64,000 bases of DNA from Xanthomonas arboricola (lineage in GTDB: Bacteria > Pseudomonadota > Gammaproteobacteria > Xanthomonadales > Xanthomonadaceae). Position numbers and translations under genes: made by a program. This document shows positions 46,317 to 54,788 of this stretch, one piece after another (within the stretch, counting starts at the first letter, position 1; every line of letters begins with the position of its first letter). Where the stretch lies: positions 186,001 through 250,000 of the forward strand of contig NZ_MIGY01000003.1 of NCBI RefSeq assembly GCF_002940665.1, read 5' to 3'. The notes beneath the pieces were generated by a model. The model saw only the letters and a program-made list of their open reading frames with translations, searched no databases and was not told where the DNA came from.

Positions 46317-46346
46317 AAAAAAAACCCGCATCGGCCGATGCGGGTT
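46317..46346 (-). terminator. asnB attenuator terminator
   Basis: On the minus strand AACCCGCATC-GGCC-GATGCGGGTT forms a 10-bp stem with a 4-nt loop, followed by eight T in all (the first two inside the stem). It lies 72 nt before the asnB ATG and 33 nt after the stop codon of the Asn-rich leader ORF. Its first arm plus loop can instead pair with the leader ORF (46389-46401). Confidence 0.88.
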
Positions 46347-46378
46347 CTCTGATTCCTGGGCGTTTGGTGTTACTTCGC

Positions 46379-46468
46379 CTAGTCGCAGACCCGCATCGGC
46401 CGCGCACGATTGTTCGCGCGCAGATTGTTGCGGTTGGCGTTATTGCGGTTGGCGAGCTGGAAGACCAT
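46379..46468 (-). CDS. Asn-rich leader peptide of asnB
   Basis: A 29-codon ORF begins MVFQLANRNNANRNNLRANN, with eight Asn codons at residues 7, 9, 10, 12, 14, 15, 19 and 20 (28% Asn). It ends in TAG at 46379-46381. The final codons (RARPMRVCD) contain GGCCGATGCGGGTC, complementary to the 5' arm of the downstream terminator. The layout is that of a leader peptide in ribosome-mediated attenuation: stalling at Asn codons when Asn-tRNA is short would let the antiterminator form. No good Shine-Dalgarno is seen, and a leaderless mRNA starting near 46469 would fit the weak promoter upstream. Inferred from sequence alone. Confidence 0.78.
   Translation of the reverse strand: MVFQLANRNNANRNNLRANNRARPMRVCD
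46388..46401 (-). promoter_or_regulatory. antiterminator strand in the leader ORF
   Basis: GGCCGATGCGGGTC on the minus strand. Its first 13 nt pair perfectly with ACCCGCATCGGCC, the 5' arm and loop of the terminator. A short alternative hairpin (CGCGC/GCGCG at 46401-46405 and 46416-46420) could sequester part of it. Confidence 0.7.
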
Positions 46469-46475
46469 GTGAGCG

Positions 46476-46504
46476 ACGCTAACCGTTCGTTTTCGATGGC
46501 GCAA
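46476..46504 (-). promoter_or_regulatory. candidate promoter of leader-asnB
   Basis: TTGCGC (46504-46499) and TAGCGT (46481-46476) are separated by 17 nt, which puts the first transcribed base at about 46469, next to the leader ATG. The -10 is weak. Confidence 0.35.
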
Positions 46505-46539
46505 CTGTTTCAGCGGCAACGACGGCGACGCATGGTCCG

Positions 46540-47673
46540 TCAATCCACCAGCAGCCGCTCGATCAGGCCGCGATACAGCGCCGGCAAGGCTTGCAGATCG
46601 GCCACGCGCACATGCTCGTCGACCTGGTGGATGCTGGCGTTGACCGGGCCGACTTCGATGCATTGCGCACCCAGCGGCGCGATGAAGCGCGCATCGGAGG
46701 TGCCGCCGCCAGTGCTTTCCTCCGGCGGCGCGCCGGCGAACTGGCCCAGCACCTCGCGTGCGACGCTGCGCAGGCGCCCTTCCGGGGTGTAGAACGGCTC
46801 GCCGCTGCGATGCCAGCGCAGCGCATAGTCCAGCCCATGGCGATCCAGCAATGCGGTGATTTCCGCTTCCAGCCGCGGCGCATCCCACAGCGGGGTGTAG
46901 CGCAGGTTGAAGGCCACCTGCAGCTCGCCCGGAATCACGTTATTGGCGCCGGTGCCGGCATGGATGTTCGACACCTGCAGGCTGGTCGGCGGAAAACTCT
47001 CGAAGCCCTCGTCCCACTGCCGCGCCACCAGCTCGGTCAGTGCCGGCGCGGCCAGATGGATCGGATTACGCGCCTTGTGCGGATACGCCACGTGTCCCTG
47101 CACGCCCCTGACGATCAGCGTGCCGGACAGACTGCCGCGGCGGCCCACGCGCAGCAGGTCGCCCAGCCGTTCGGTGGACGACGGTTCGCCGGTGATGCAC
47201 CAGTCGATCGCCTGCCCGCGCGCGCGAAACAGCTCGGCCACGCGGCGCACGCCATCGATGGCGTCGCCTTCTTCATCGGAAGTCAGCAACACCGCCAGCG
47301 TGCCGGCATGCTGCGGATGGGCGGCGACGAACTGTTCGGCGGCGATCGCGAAGGCCGCCACGCTGCCCTTCATGTCGGCCGTGCCGCGCCCGTACAGCAC
47401 ACCATCGCGGATCTGCGGATCGAACGGATCGCTGGTCCAGGCCTCGCGCGGTCCCGGCGGCACCACATCGGTGTGGCCGAGCAGCACCAGCACCGGCGCA
47501 CCGCTGCCGTGGGTGGCCCACAGATTGTCGACCTGGCCCAGGCGCAGGTGCTCGCAAGCGAATCCGGCAGCCTCCAGGCGTTGCGCAAGCAGCGCCTGGC
47601 AGCCGGCATCGTCCGGTGTCACCGAGGCGCGTGCGATCAGCTCGCAGGTCAGTTGCAGTACGTCGCCGGTCAT
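46540..47673 (-). CDS. dapE: succinyl-diaminopimelate desuccinylase
   Basis: A 377-aa M20 di-zinc hydrolase with [12 protein letters not shown] (metal His), [15 protein letters not shown] (bridging Asp), [13 protein letters not shown] (catalytic Glu pair) and [14 protein letters not shown] near the end. It releases succinate from N-succinyl-LL-diaminopimelate in lysine and peptidoglycan synthesis. The ATG at 47673 fits the family length (375 aa). DapD, the preceding enzyme but one in the succinylase pathway, is encoded two genes upstream on the same strand. Confidence 0.94.
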   Translation of the reverse strand: MTGDVLQLTCELIARASVTPDDAGCQALLAQRLEAAGFACEHLRLGQVDNLWATHGSGAPVLVLLGHTDVVPPGPREAWTSDPFDPQIRDGVLYGRGTADMKGSVAAFAIAAEQFVAAHPQHAGTLAVLLTSDEEGDAIDGVRRVAELFRARGQAIDWCITGEPSSTERLGDLLRVGRRGSLSGTLIVRGVQGHVAYPHKARNPIHLAAPALTELVARQWDEGFESFPPTSLQVSNIHAGTGANNVIPGELQVAFNLRYTPLWDAPRLEAEITALLDRHGLDYALRWHRSGEPFYTPEGRLRSVAREVLGQFAGAPPEESTGGGTSDARFIAPLGAQCIEVGPVNASIHQVDEHVRVADLQALPALYRGLIERLLVD

Positions 47674-47784
47674 GTTCGTCCTTCCGATAAAAGATGCATC
47701 TGGGTCGCCGGCATCAGCAGGTCGCCTGCCTTCCCCGCGGCCGCCCCGCACAGGCGTGTGCGAGCCGACGGCGCGGTGGCGCCA

Positions 47785-48141
47785 TCAGGCAATGTTGAAG
47801 CGTGCCTTGAACCCGTTGTCGGAGAAGCCCTGGCTGAGCGTACCGTCCTCTGTCACCACCACCGGGCGGCGAATCAATTGCGGGTACTCGCGCAGCAGCA
47901 ACTTCCATTCGGCGTGCGAACCGGGCGTCTTCTTGTTGTCGGGCAGCTGGCGCCAGGTGGTCGAGGACTTGTTGATCAGGGCCTCGAATCCGCCGGCCTT
48001 GCCGGCCCAATCCACCAACGTCTCCGGCGCGGGCGTGTGCTCGCGGTAATCGACGAAGCTGTAGGCCACGCCGAAGCGGTCCAGCCACTTGGTCGCCTTC
48101 TTGCAGGTGTCGCAGTTCTTCAATCCATAGAGCGTGGTCAT
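47785..48141 (-). CDS. ArsC/Spx family protein (YffB-like)
   Basis: The 118-aa protein starts MTTLYGLKNCDTCKKATKWL. The CxxC-type motif NCDTCKKA and SQGFSDNGFKARF end match the YffB branch of the ArsC family, not the arsenate reductases with the RSPxR signature. YffB homologues are glutathione-dependent thiol proteins of unclear function and lie beside dapE in many proteobacteria, as here. Its ATG overlaps the stop of the upstream small membrane protein by 4 nt. Confidence 0.88.
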   Translation of the reverse strand: MTTLYGLKNCDTCKKATKWLDRFGVAYSFVDYREHTPAPETLVDWAGKAGGFEALINKSSTTWRQLPDNKKTPGSHAEWKLLLREYPQLIRRPVVVTEDGTLSQGFSDNGFKARFNIA

Positions 48142-48581
48142 GTCGTCGCCTTCTCGACTCCGCGGCGCGCGCTTGCACGCGCCAACAGGGTGGTTACCAG
48201 TTGATCGTGTTCCTGCCCGTGTGCGGGCAGGAACACCACATCGGCGCGTGTGCCGTGGAATTTCAGCGCCATCCGCCGTGGCGGAATCAGCCATGCCGCA
48301 TCGACCGAGCGCAGCTCGGCAAGATCCACCCGCTGCGATCGTCCTTGTTGCACGATCTCCAGCGCATCGCCCGCATCGCGGACCTGCGCCCACCGGCTGG
48401 ACGCCCATGCCAGACGCAAGGTCATCAGCACCACCAGCACAGGCGCCAGCCAACGCAGGGCATCCAGCTGCTGCGGCACGCCGTCGCGCAGCAGCGAGCC
48501 GGCCACGTAGAGCGCCACCCATCCCAACCACATGGCCGGAATGCCCCAGCGGACCCAGCCACTGAGCGGACGCGACAGCAT
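48138..48581 (-). CDS. hypothetical membrane protein
   Basis: A 147-aa protein with two hydrophobic segments near the N-terminus (WGIPAMWLGWVALYVAGSLL and LRWLAPVLVVLMTLRLAWA, residues ~12-60). A ~80-residue soluble domain follows (RDAGDALEIVQQGRSQRVDLAELRSVDAAWLIPPRRMALKFHG), which has the look of a bacterial PH-like (bPH) domain. It is placed between dapD (stop 48608) and the ArsC-like gene, overlapping the latter by 4 nt. A GTG a few codons upstream is an alternative start. No confident family. Confidence 0.7.
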   Translation of the reverse strand: MLSRPLSGWVRWGIPAMWLGWVALYVAGSLLRDGVPQQLDALRWLAPVLVVLMTLRLAWASSRWAQVRDAGDALEIVQQGRSQRVDLAELRSVDAAWLIPPRRMALKFHGTRADVVFLPAHGQEHDQLVTTLLARASARRGVEKATT

Positions 48582-48607
48582 GGCACCCTGCGCAGGCTGC
48601 ACTGTGC

Positions 48608-49762
48608 TCAATCGGCCAGACCGCGCAGCAGCTCGTTGACGCTGGTCTTGCTGCGGGTCCTGGCATCCACCTGTTTGACGATCACCGCGCAATACAGCGA
48701 ATGCGAGCCATCTTTCGACGGCAGCTGGCCGGACACCACCACGCTGTAAGGCGGCACGTAGCCGTAGGAAATCTCGCCGGTGGCGCGATTGTAGATGCGC
48801 GTGCTCTGGCTGATGAACACGCCCATGCCGATCACGCTGTGGTGGCCGATGACCACGCCTTCGACCACTTCCGAACGCGCACCGATGAAGCAATGATCCT
48901 CGATGATGGTCGGGCTGGCCTGCAGCGGTTCGAGCACGCCGCCGATGCCGGCACCACCGGACAGGTGGCAATGTGCGCCGATCTGCGCGCACGACCCCAC
49001 CGTGGCCCAGGTATCGACCATGGTGCCTTCGCCCACATACGCGCCGATATTGGTGAAGCTCGGCATCAGCACCACGTCCTTGCCGAAATAGCTGCCGCGC
49101 CGCGCCACCGCACCCGGCACCACACGCACGCCGGCCTTGCGGAACTCGGCCTCGCCGAAGCCGGCAAAACGCGACTCCACCTTGTCCCAGAACGGTGCCG
49201 GCTGCGCGTCGATCACGGCCATTTCGTTGACGCGGAAATACAGCAGCACGGCCTTCTTCAACCACTCGTTGACGCTCCAGCCACCCTGTCCGTCCGGCTC
49301 GGCGACGCGGAACTCGCCGCTCTCCAGGCCGTCGATGACGCGGGTGACGATGGCGCGGGTGGAGCCGTCGATCTCGTCGACGGTCAAGCTGGCGCGGCGC
49401 TCGAATGCGCTTTCGATGCCGAACTTGAGTTCGTCAGTACCCACCGGCGTTGCAGCGCCGCCGACGGCCTTTTCGGCGATCGGCAGTTTCTTCGCAGCTG
49501 CAGCCTTCTTGGCGGCCGGTGCGGACACCACGCTGGTCGGCTGCTTGGCCACGCGCGGGGCCGCACTGGTCGCCGACTTGGTCGCGCTTTTCCTGGTCAC
49601 CTGCTTGGTAACGCTTTTGCTGGCGGCCACAGGCTTAGCAGCCACCGCGGTGGCCTTGCGCTTGTCGACGGCCGGTGCCTGAGGCGCCTTGCCGCTCTTG
49701 CTCGGCGCTGCGCCGGTGGGGGTCGCGCCCTGCTTGCGCGCGGTCTTCTTGCTGGTGGCCAT
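48608..49762 (-). CDS. dapD: tetrahydrodipicolinate N-succinyltransferase with H1-like N-terminal extension
   Basis: 384 aa against ~274 for ordinary DapD. The enzyme domain starts near residue 109 ([18 protein letters not shown]). It has the left-handed beta-helix with [39 protein letters not shown] and the C-terminal [17 protein letters not shown]. The preceding ~108 residues are Ala/Lys/Ser/Thr-rich with 18 Lys and only two acidic residues in the first 98 (for example [26 protein letters not shown]), like the tails of bacterial histone-H1-like proteins. GGAG 8 nt before the ATG at 49762 supports that start. It catalyses succinylation in the lysine/DAP pathway. The role of the extension is unknown. 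Confidence 0.93.
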   Translation of the reverse strand: MATSKKTARKQGATPTGAAPSKSGKAPQAPAVDKRKATAVAAKPVAASKSVTKQVTRKSATKSATSAAPRVAKQPTSVVSAPAAKKAAAAKKLPIAEKAVGGAATPVGTDELKFGIESAFERRASLTVDEIDGSTRAIVTRVIDGLESGEFRVAEPDGQGGWSVNEWLKKAVLLYFRVNEMAVIDAQPAPFWDKVESRFAGFGEAEFRKAGVRVVPGAVARRGSYFGKDVVLMPSFTNIGAYVGEGTMVDTWATVGSCAQIGAHCHLSGGAGIGGVLEPLQASPTIIEDHCFIGARSEVVEGVVIGHHSVIGMGVFISQSTRIYNRATGEISYGYVPPYSVVVSGQLPSKDGSHSLYCAVIVKQVDARTRSKTSVNELLRGLAD

Positions 49763-49783
49763 GGGGGTCTCCGAACGGACTAC

Positions 49784-52393
49784 TTAGGTGGGATCGAGGC
49801 AGGCGCACAGCGCGTCGCGCAGCGCCTGCCGGGCGGATTCGGGCAACGGGCGGTCGTGCTCGTCGGTGATCTGGAACTGGTCTTCGGCGCGCTCGCCGAA
49901 GGTGGCGATGCGCGCATCGTGCACACGCAGGTGTTGCAGGCGCAGCACATTGGCCACATCGGCCAGCAAGCCGGGACGATCGGGCGCAACCAGACTGATG
50001 CGGGTGCGGCGGCCACCGGCGCTCTCGCTGAATTCCACGCGCGGCGCAAAGCGGAAGTGGCGCAGCTGGCGCGGCACCGCACGCCGCGAGGGCCGCACCT
50101 TGTGCAGGTCGCCGGCCAGCACCTGGCGCAAGGCCGCGGCCAGGCGCTGCGGATCGCCATCGGCGGAACTGTCCTGCGGCAGCACCTCGAACACGTCGAA
50201 GATCGCATCGTGCGGCGCATCCAGCACGCGGGCGCGATGGATGCCATACCCCTTGCGATCCAGCGTGGCGACGATCGCGGAGAACAACCCATCGCGATCG
50301 GGCGAATACACGAACACTTCCAGCGCGTCGTTGTCCGGCACCGCGCGCCGCGCCTTGACCATGGTCTGGCCGATCTGCACCTCGATCAGCGACACCGCCT
50401 GCCAGGCCAGCTGCTCGGGACGGAAGCGCAGGAAGTTTTCATCCGGCATGCCGGCGAACTGGCGGTCGATGGTGGCATCGTCGTGGCCTTGCGCCTGCAT
50501 CAGCGCCCGGGCGGACTCGCGCGCTTCGCACAGGCGCTCTTCGCGCGGCGGCGGATGTTCCAGGCCCTCGCGCAGTGCGCGCCGCGCGGCGAAATACAGG
50601 TCGGCCAGCAGCCGGTCCTTCCACGCGTTCCACAGCTTGGGGCTGGTGCCGGCAATGTCGGCGCAGGTCAGCAGATACAGGTAATCCAGGCGCTCGCGCG
50701 TGCCGACCAGGGTGGCGAAACGGTGGATCACTTCCGGGTCGGAGATGTCCTGCTTCTGCGCGGTGACCGACATGCGCAGATGCTGTTCGACCAGCCAGGC
50801 CACCAGCGCGGTATCGCCTTCGCTGAGCCGGTGCGCCTGGCAGAACGCGCGCGCATCCACCGCGCCCAGCTCGGAGTGATCGCCGCCGCGGCCCTTGGCG
50901 ATGTCGTGAAACAGGCCGGCCAGCAGCAGCAATTCCGGCTTGCGCAGGCGCGGCCAGACTTCATGGGTGATCGAAAAACGCTCGTCGGCGCGGCCGGCGG
51001 CAAACAGCGAGATATTCCGCAGCACCATCAAGGTGTGCTGGTCCACCGTGTAGACATGGAACAGATCGAACTGCATGCGACCGGACACGCTGGCGAATGC
51101 CGGAATCCACTGGCCCAGAACGCCCAGACGCGCCATGCGGTTGAGCGACTCCACCGCCCGCGGGCCGCGCAGCAGCGCCATGAAGCGGTCGCGCGCGGTC
51201 GCATCGGCCACGTCGTAGGCCGGCAACTCGCGCAGCACCTCGGCCAGCGCGCGCGCGGTCAGCGAATGCAGCCCGCGTACCTCGCGGTGCGCCGCCCACT
51301 GCGCAAACAGCGCAAAGACCTGCAGCACATCGCCGGCCGGCCAGTCCTCTGCATCCGCAGCCAGATAACCGCGGCGCAGACTGAAGCCCTCGCCGAGCGG
51401 CTCCGGCACCGCCTCGCCGTCGAACTGTTCTTCGAAGCGCTGCAGCAAGCGGTCGCTGATACGGCGAATCAACGCAGCGCTGCGGTAGAAGCGCTGCATC
51501 ATCTTTTCCACGCCCAGGCTTTCCGGGTCGTCGGCAAAGCCCAGCCGCTCGGCCAGGGTCTTCTGGTAATCGAACCCCAGCCGCTCTTCCGGCCGTTTGG
51601 CGACCAGATGCAGGCCGAAGCGCAAGCGCGCCAGTTCCTCGCGTTCGCGCCGCAGCGCTACGGCCTCGTCGAAACCGACATGGCCGAGCCCGACCAGCGC
51701 CTCCAGATCCTTGACCCCGAACGCGCGCAGCGCCATCCAGCCCAGCGTCTGCAGGTCGCGCAGACCGCCGGGGCCGTCCTTGATGTCCGGCTCCAGGTTG
51801 TCGGCGGTATCGCCGAAGCGCTGGTGCCGCGCCAGCAGCTCTTCGCGCTTGGCCTGGAAGAACTCGCGCGCCGGCCACACCTGTTGCGGCGAAATCGCTG
51901 CCGCCAGCGCGGCACGCGCCTGGCTGCCGGCCACCAGCGGGCGCGCTTCGATCAAGGCGGTCAGCACCGTCTGATCGGCGACCGCGGCGGTGCACTGCGC
52001 CGGCGAGCGCACCGCGTGGCTGATCGGCAGGCCCACATCCCACAGCAGGGCGAACAGCCGTGCCAGGGCCTGCTCGTGCTGTTGCTGCACGCCGGTCTCG
52101 CCCAGCACCAGCACATCCACATCCGAGCGCGGGAACAGTTCGCCGCGCCCGTAACCGCCGACGGCATGCAACGACAGCCCGGCGTCGGCCGGGATGCAGC
52201 GCGTCCACGCATTGCGCATCAGTTGATCGACCGCGCGGGCGCGCAAGGCCACCAGGCGTTCGATCGGCTCGCCCTGGTCGAAGCGCTTGCACAGCCGCAT
52301 GTCGGCATGCACCAGCAGCGGGCGCGCTTGCGCGGCCCACTCGGCATCGCCGGCGACACCCGGGTCGGGTCGGTCCGCCGTTGTGGCCGTCAT
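49784..52393 (-). CDS. glnD: [protein-PII] uridylyltransferase/uridylyl-removing enzyme
   Basis: The 869-aa sensor of glutamine. The nucleotidyltransferase site is GGYGRGELFPRSDVDVL (residues 79-95). The HD domain is LLLAGLFHDIAKGRGGDHSELG. The two C-terminal ACT domains begin near LEVFVYSPDRDGLFSAIVATL and ISLVAPDRPGLLADVANVL. It adds or removes UMP on PII according to glutamine level, setting nitrogen status. Its ATG overlaps the stop of map by 4 nt, so map-glnD are co-transcribed. The dapD start follows 21 nt after its stop. Confidence 0.96.
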   Translation of the reverse strand: MTATTADRPDPGVAGDAEWAAQARPLLVHADMRLCKRFDQGEPIERLVALRARAVDQLMRNAWTRCIPADAGLSLHAVGGYGRGELFPRSDVDVLVLGETGVQQQHEQALARLFALLWDVGLPISHAVRSPAQCTAAVADQTVLTALIEARPLVAGSQARAALAAAISPQQVWPAREFFQAKREELLARHQRFGDTADNLEPDIKDGPGGLRDLQTLGWMALRAFGVKDLEALVGLGHVGFDEAVALRREREELARLRFGLHLVAKRPEERLGFDYQKTLAERLGFADDPESLGVEKMMQRFYRSAALIRRISDRLLQRFEEQFDGEAVPEPLGEGFSLRRGYLAADAEDWPAGDVLQVFALFAQWAAHREVRGLHSLTARALAEVLRELPAYDVADATARDRFMALLRGPRAVESLNRMARLGVLGQWIPAFASVSGRMQFDLFHVYTVDQHTLMVLRNISLFAAGRADERFSITHEVWPRLRKPELLLLAGLFHDIAKGRGGDHSELGAVDARAFCQAHRLSEGDTALVAWLVEQHLRMSVTAQKQDISDPEVIHRFATLVGTRERLDYLYLLTCADIAGTSPKLWNAWKDRLLADLYFAARRALREGLEHPPPREERLCEARESARALMQAQGHDDATIDRQFAGMPDENFLRFRPEQLAWQAVSLIEVQIGQTMVKARRAVPDNDALEVFVYSPDRDGLFSAIVATLDRKGYGIHRARVLDAPHDAIFDVFEVLPQDSSADGDPQRLAAALRQVLAGDLHKVRPSRRAVPRQLRHFRFAPRVEFSESAGGRRTRISLVAPDRPGLLADVANVLRLQHLRVHDARIATFGERAEDQFQITDEHDRPLPESARQALRDALCACLDPT

Positions 52394-53166
52394 ACCGGAG
52401 CGGGAACGTTCGGCGACAGCGTCAGCACATCCACGCCGTCTTCGGTCACCGCGACCATATGTTCCCACTGCGCGGACAACTTGCGGTCCTTGGTCACCAC
52501 GGTCCAGCCGTCCGGCAGAGTCTTATGGTGGTAGGTGCCTTCGTTGATCATCGGCTCGATGGTGAAGGTCATGCCGGGCTTGAGCACCAGGCCTTCGCCG
52601 GGACGGCCGTAATGCATCACCTGCGGCTCGTCGTGGTAGACCTTGCCGATGCCGTGGCCGCAGTAGTCGCGCACCACGCTGAAACGCTCGGCTTCGGCGA
52701 ACTTCTGGATCGCGTGGCCGACATCGCCCAGCGTTGCGCCCGGCTTGACCGCACGGATGCCGCGCCACATCGCCTCGTAGGTGGTTTCCACCAGCCGCTT
52801 GGCCATCACCGACGGCGTGCCGACGTAATACATGCGGCTGGTATCGCCATGCCAGCCGTCCTTGATGACGGTGACATCGATATTGACGATGTCGCCGTCC
52901 TTCAGCACCTTGGCCGCGCTCGGGATGCCGTGACAGATCACGTTGTTGACCGAGGTGCACACGCTTTTGGGAAAGCCGCGGTAGCCGACGTTGGCAGGAA
53001 TGGTGCCCTGCACGTTGACGATGTGGTCGTGGCAGATGCGGTCCAGCTCGGCCGTGGTGACGCCCGCCTGCACATACGGCGCCACGACATCGAGCACCTC
53101 GGCAGCCAGACGGCCGGCGACGCGCATCAGTTCGATTTCTTCTTTGGTTTTCAGATTGACGCTCAT
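52390..53166 (-). CDS. map: methionine aminopeptidase, type I
   Basis: A 258-aa M24 enzyme: starts MSVNLKTKEEIELMRVAGRL, with VICHGIPS, DIVNIDVTVIKDGWHGDTSRMYYVG (two metal Asp), YCGHGIGKVYHDEP (metal His) and KPGMTFTIEPMI (metal Glu). It removes the initiator Met from nascent proteins. The ATG at 53166 gives normal length. Normally map faces rpsB across a short gap in proteobacteria; here 6.5 kb with a pilus operon separates them. Confidence 0.96.
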   Translation of the reverse strand: MSVNLKTKEEIELMRVAGRLAAEVLDVVAPYVQAGVTTAELDRICHDHIVNVQGTIPANVGYRGFPKSVCTSVNNVICHGIPSAAKVLKDGDIVNIDVTVIKDGWHGDTSRMYYVGTPSVMAKRLVETTYEAMWRGIRAVKPGATLGDVGHAIQKFAEAERFSVVRDYCGHGIGKVYHDEPQVMHYGRPGEGLVLKPGMTFTIEPMINEGTYHHKTLPDGWTVVTKDRKLSAQWEHMVAVTEDGVDVLTLSPNVPAPV

Positions 53167-53484
53167 GGCAGCGATTATCGCCGATTCGGGCTGAATCTGA
53201 ACGACCCGCATGGGCATTTTCATGCTGAAGGCGGTAGACCGGTGGAAACGGACGGGGCAGCAGAAAACTGGCAGCACCGCGTATTCATGTGTGACGCACT
53301 ACCGCGCGCGTCAAAAAATACGCAATCGGAGTCATCCGGAAGACATCGCAATTTCACGAAAACTTTTAGGTTAAACAGTGAGATAGACGAATTATTCAGG
53401 GTAATCTTTGGCACAGCTGATGCATTGCAGGGAAGGCGACAAGCCGTCGCGTCACTAATGACCAGACTGGTCAAGGAAATGTCC
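53167..53484. other. 318-nt AT-rich divergent region (map / pilus operon)
   Basis: The stretch 53331-53420 is clearly AT-rich compared with the surroundings (TTTTAGGTTAAACAGTGAGA, GAATTATTCAGGG). It holds promoters for map and the pilus operon, none clearly definable. No gene seen. Confidence 0.55.
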
Positions 53485-54009
53485 ATGCGTACTGTCCGTC
53501 CTGTCCTGCTGTCCCTCGGCCTGCTCTCGACCATTGGCGCCGCCACTGCAGCAGACACCACAACGTTCAACGTCAAGATCGCCGTCACCAAGGCCTGCAC
53601 CATCACCGCCGCCTCGGCGACGGACGTCGACTTCGGCTCGGTATTGTCCACCTCGACCACAAATGCGGACGCCAACGGCAGCGTGACCGCGCAGTGCACC
53701 GCGCTGACCCCGTACAACATCGCATTGAGCGCGGGCAGCAATGCCGGCACCGCCAACGATGTCACCACCCGCCGCATGAAGAACACCGATGCGCTGGTCA
53801 CCACCAACAACTTCATCGCCTATCAGCTGTACCAGGATCTGGGCCGCAGCACGGTGTGGGGCAGCACCACCGGCACCAATACGCTGAGCCGCACCGCCAC
53901 CGGCATCAACCAGATCTATCCGGTCTATGGCCGCGTGACCAACCCATCGGCCAACAATCCCGCGATCGGTGCCTACCAAGACACCATCACCGCCACGATC
54001 GTCTATTGA
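53485..54009 (+). CDS. spore coat U domain pilin
   Basis: The 174-aa precursor has signal peptide MRTVRPVLLSLGLLSTIGAATAA and an SCPU domain. Residues ADTTTFNVKIAVTKACTITA open it, with the paired Cys in TKACTIT and TAQCTAL, and INQIYPVYGRVT near the end. It ends GAYQDTITATIVY, the terminal strand. SCPU pilins of Csu-type fimbriae make the shaft of archaic chaperone-usher pili. The start at 53485 has AAGGA 8 nt upstream; ATGs at 53458 and 53479 are in frame. First gene of the operon. Confidence 0.9.
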   Translation: MRTVRPVLLSLGLLSTIGAATAADTTTFNVKIAVTKACTITAASATDVDFGSVLSTSTTNADANGSVTAQCTALTPYNIALSAGSNAGTANDVTTRRMKNTDALVTTNNFIAYQLYQDLGRSTVWGSTTGTNTLSRTATGINQIYPVYGRVTNPSANNPAIGAYQDTITATIVY

Positions 54010-54017
54010 GCGCGCGC

Positions 54018-54788
54018 ATGCCATCGCACCACCGCCCGTGGTACCGGATGCCAGTCTGGCTGGTGACGGCCGGATTGGCGCTCACGCTGGCGCTTGGCAG
54101 CGGCTTGCCGCTGCGGTCTGCACAGGCGGCCAGCCTGCAGCTGGCACCGACCTCGCTGACACTGAGCGCGCAGCAGTCCGCCGACGGGCTCTGGCTGAGC
54201 AACAGCGGCAGCGCGCCGGTGCAGGTGCAGACCCGTGCCTATCGCTGGACCCAGCGTGACGGCAAGGATCAGCTCGACCCGACCCAGGAACTGCTGGTCA
54301 GCCCGCCGATGCGCACGCTTGCCGCCGGCGAGCGCCAGCTGATTCGCGTGATTCGCGCCGGGCCTGCGCCCGCCAGCGAGGAAGTCTGCTACCGCATCAT
54401 CGTCGACGAATTGCCCAGCACCGATGCGGATCTCAAGGGCATGCAATTCGTGTTGCGCTATTCGGTGCCGATCTTTTTGCTGCCACCGGGCAAGACCGAA
54501 TCCACGCCGACCCTGAGCACGCAGGTAATTGCCGGCAGCGACGGCAATGCGCAGATCCAGATCAGCAACACCGGCAACGGACACGCCCAAGTCGCCGACC
54601 TGCAGCATCGGGTCGACGGCACGACCAAGAGCGTATTGAACGGACTGGTGGGCTATGTCCTGCCCGGCCAGACCATGCGCTGGTCGCTGGGTGCACCGCT
54701 GGCCCAGTTCGGCCGCGGCGCCATCATCGCAAGGATCAATGGTGAGGCAGACGAACGCACCTTGTTGGCCGCGCCAGCGGCGCCGTGA
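54018..54788 (+). CDS. pilus chaperone (PapD-like, archaic type) 1
   Basis: A 256-aa periplasmic chaperone: signal region (VWLVTAGLALTLALGSGLPLRSAQA), then ASLQLAPTSLTLSAQQSADGLWLSNSG (first Ig strand region). RTLAAGERQLIRVIRAGP and EVCYRIIVDELPST follow, the latter being the YRI motif with Arg contacting pilin termini. The second domain ends RGAIIARINGEADERTLLA. It guides pilins to the usher by donor-strand complementation. It lies 8 nt after the pilin gene. The second signal-like Met (MPVWLV, 54048) is an alternative start. Confidence 0.88.
   Translation: MPSHHRPWYRMPVWLVTAGLALTLALGSGLPLRSAQAASLQLAPTSLTLSAQQSADGLWLSNSGSAPVQVQTRAYRWTQRDGKDQLDPTQELLVSPPMRTLAAGERQLIRVIRAGPAPASEEVCYRIIVDELPSTDADLKGMQFVLRYSVPIFLLPPGKTESTPTLSTQVIAGSDGNAQIQISNTGNGHAQVADLQHRVDGTTKSVLNGLVGYVLPGQTMRWSLGAPLAQFGRGAIIARINGEADERTLLAAPAAP

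Noticed and set aside
46317..46346. Hairpin as a plain terminator of dapE
   Set aside because: It could also end dapE transcripts, but the intervening Asn-rich ORF and the exact complementarity of its end to the terminator arm make an attenuator the better explanation.
48701..52534. 1277-codon open frame antisense to dapD and glnD
   Set aside because: It is a high-GC artefact: the minus strand carries full-length DapD and GlnD with all motifs, and the plus frame has no recognisable domain.
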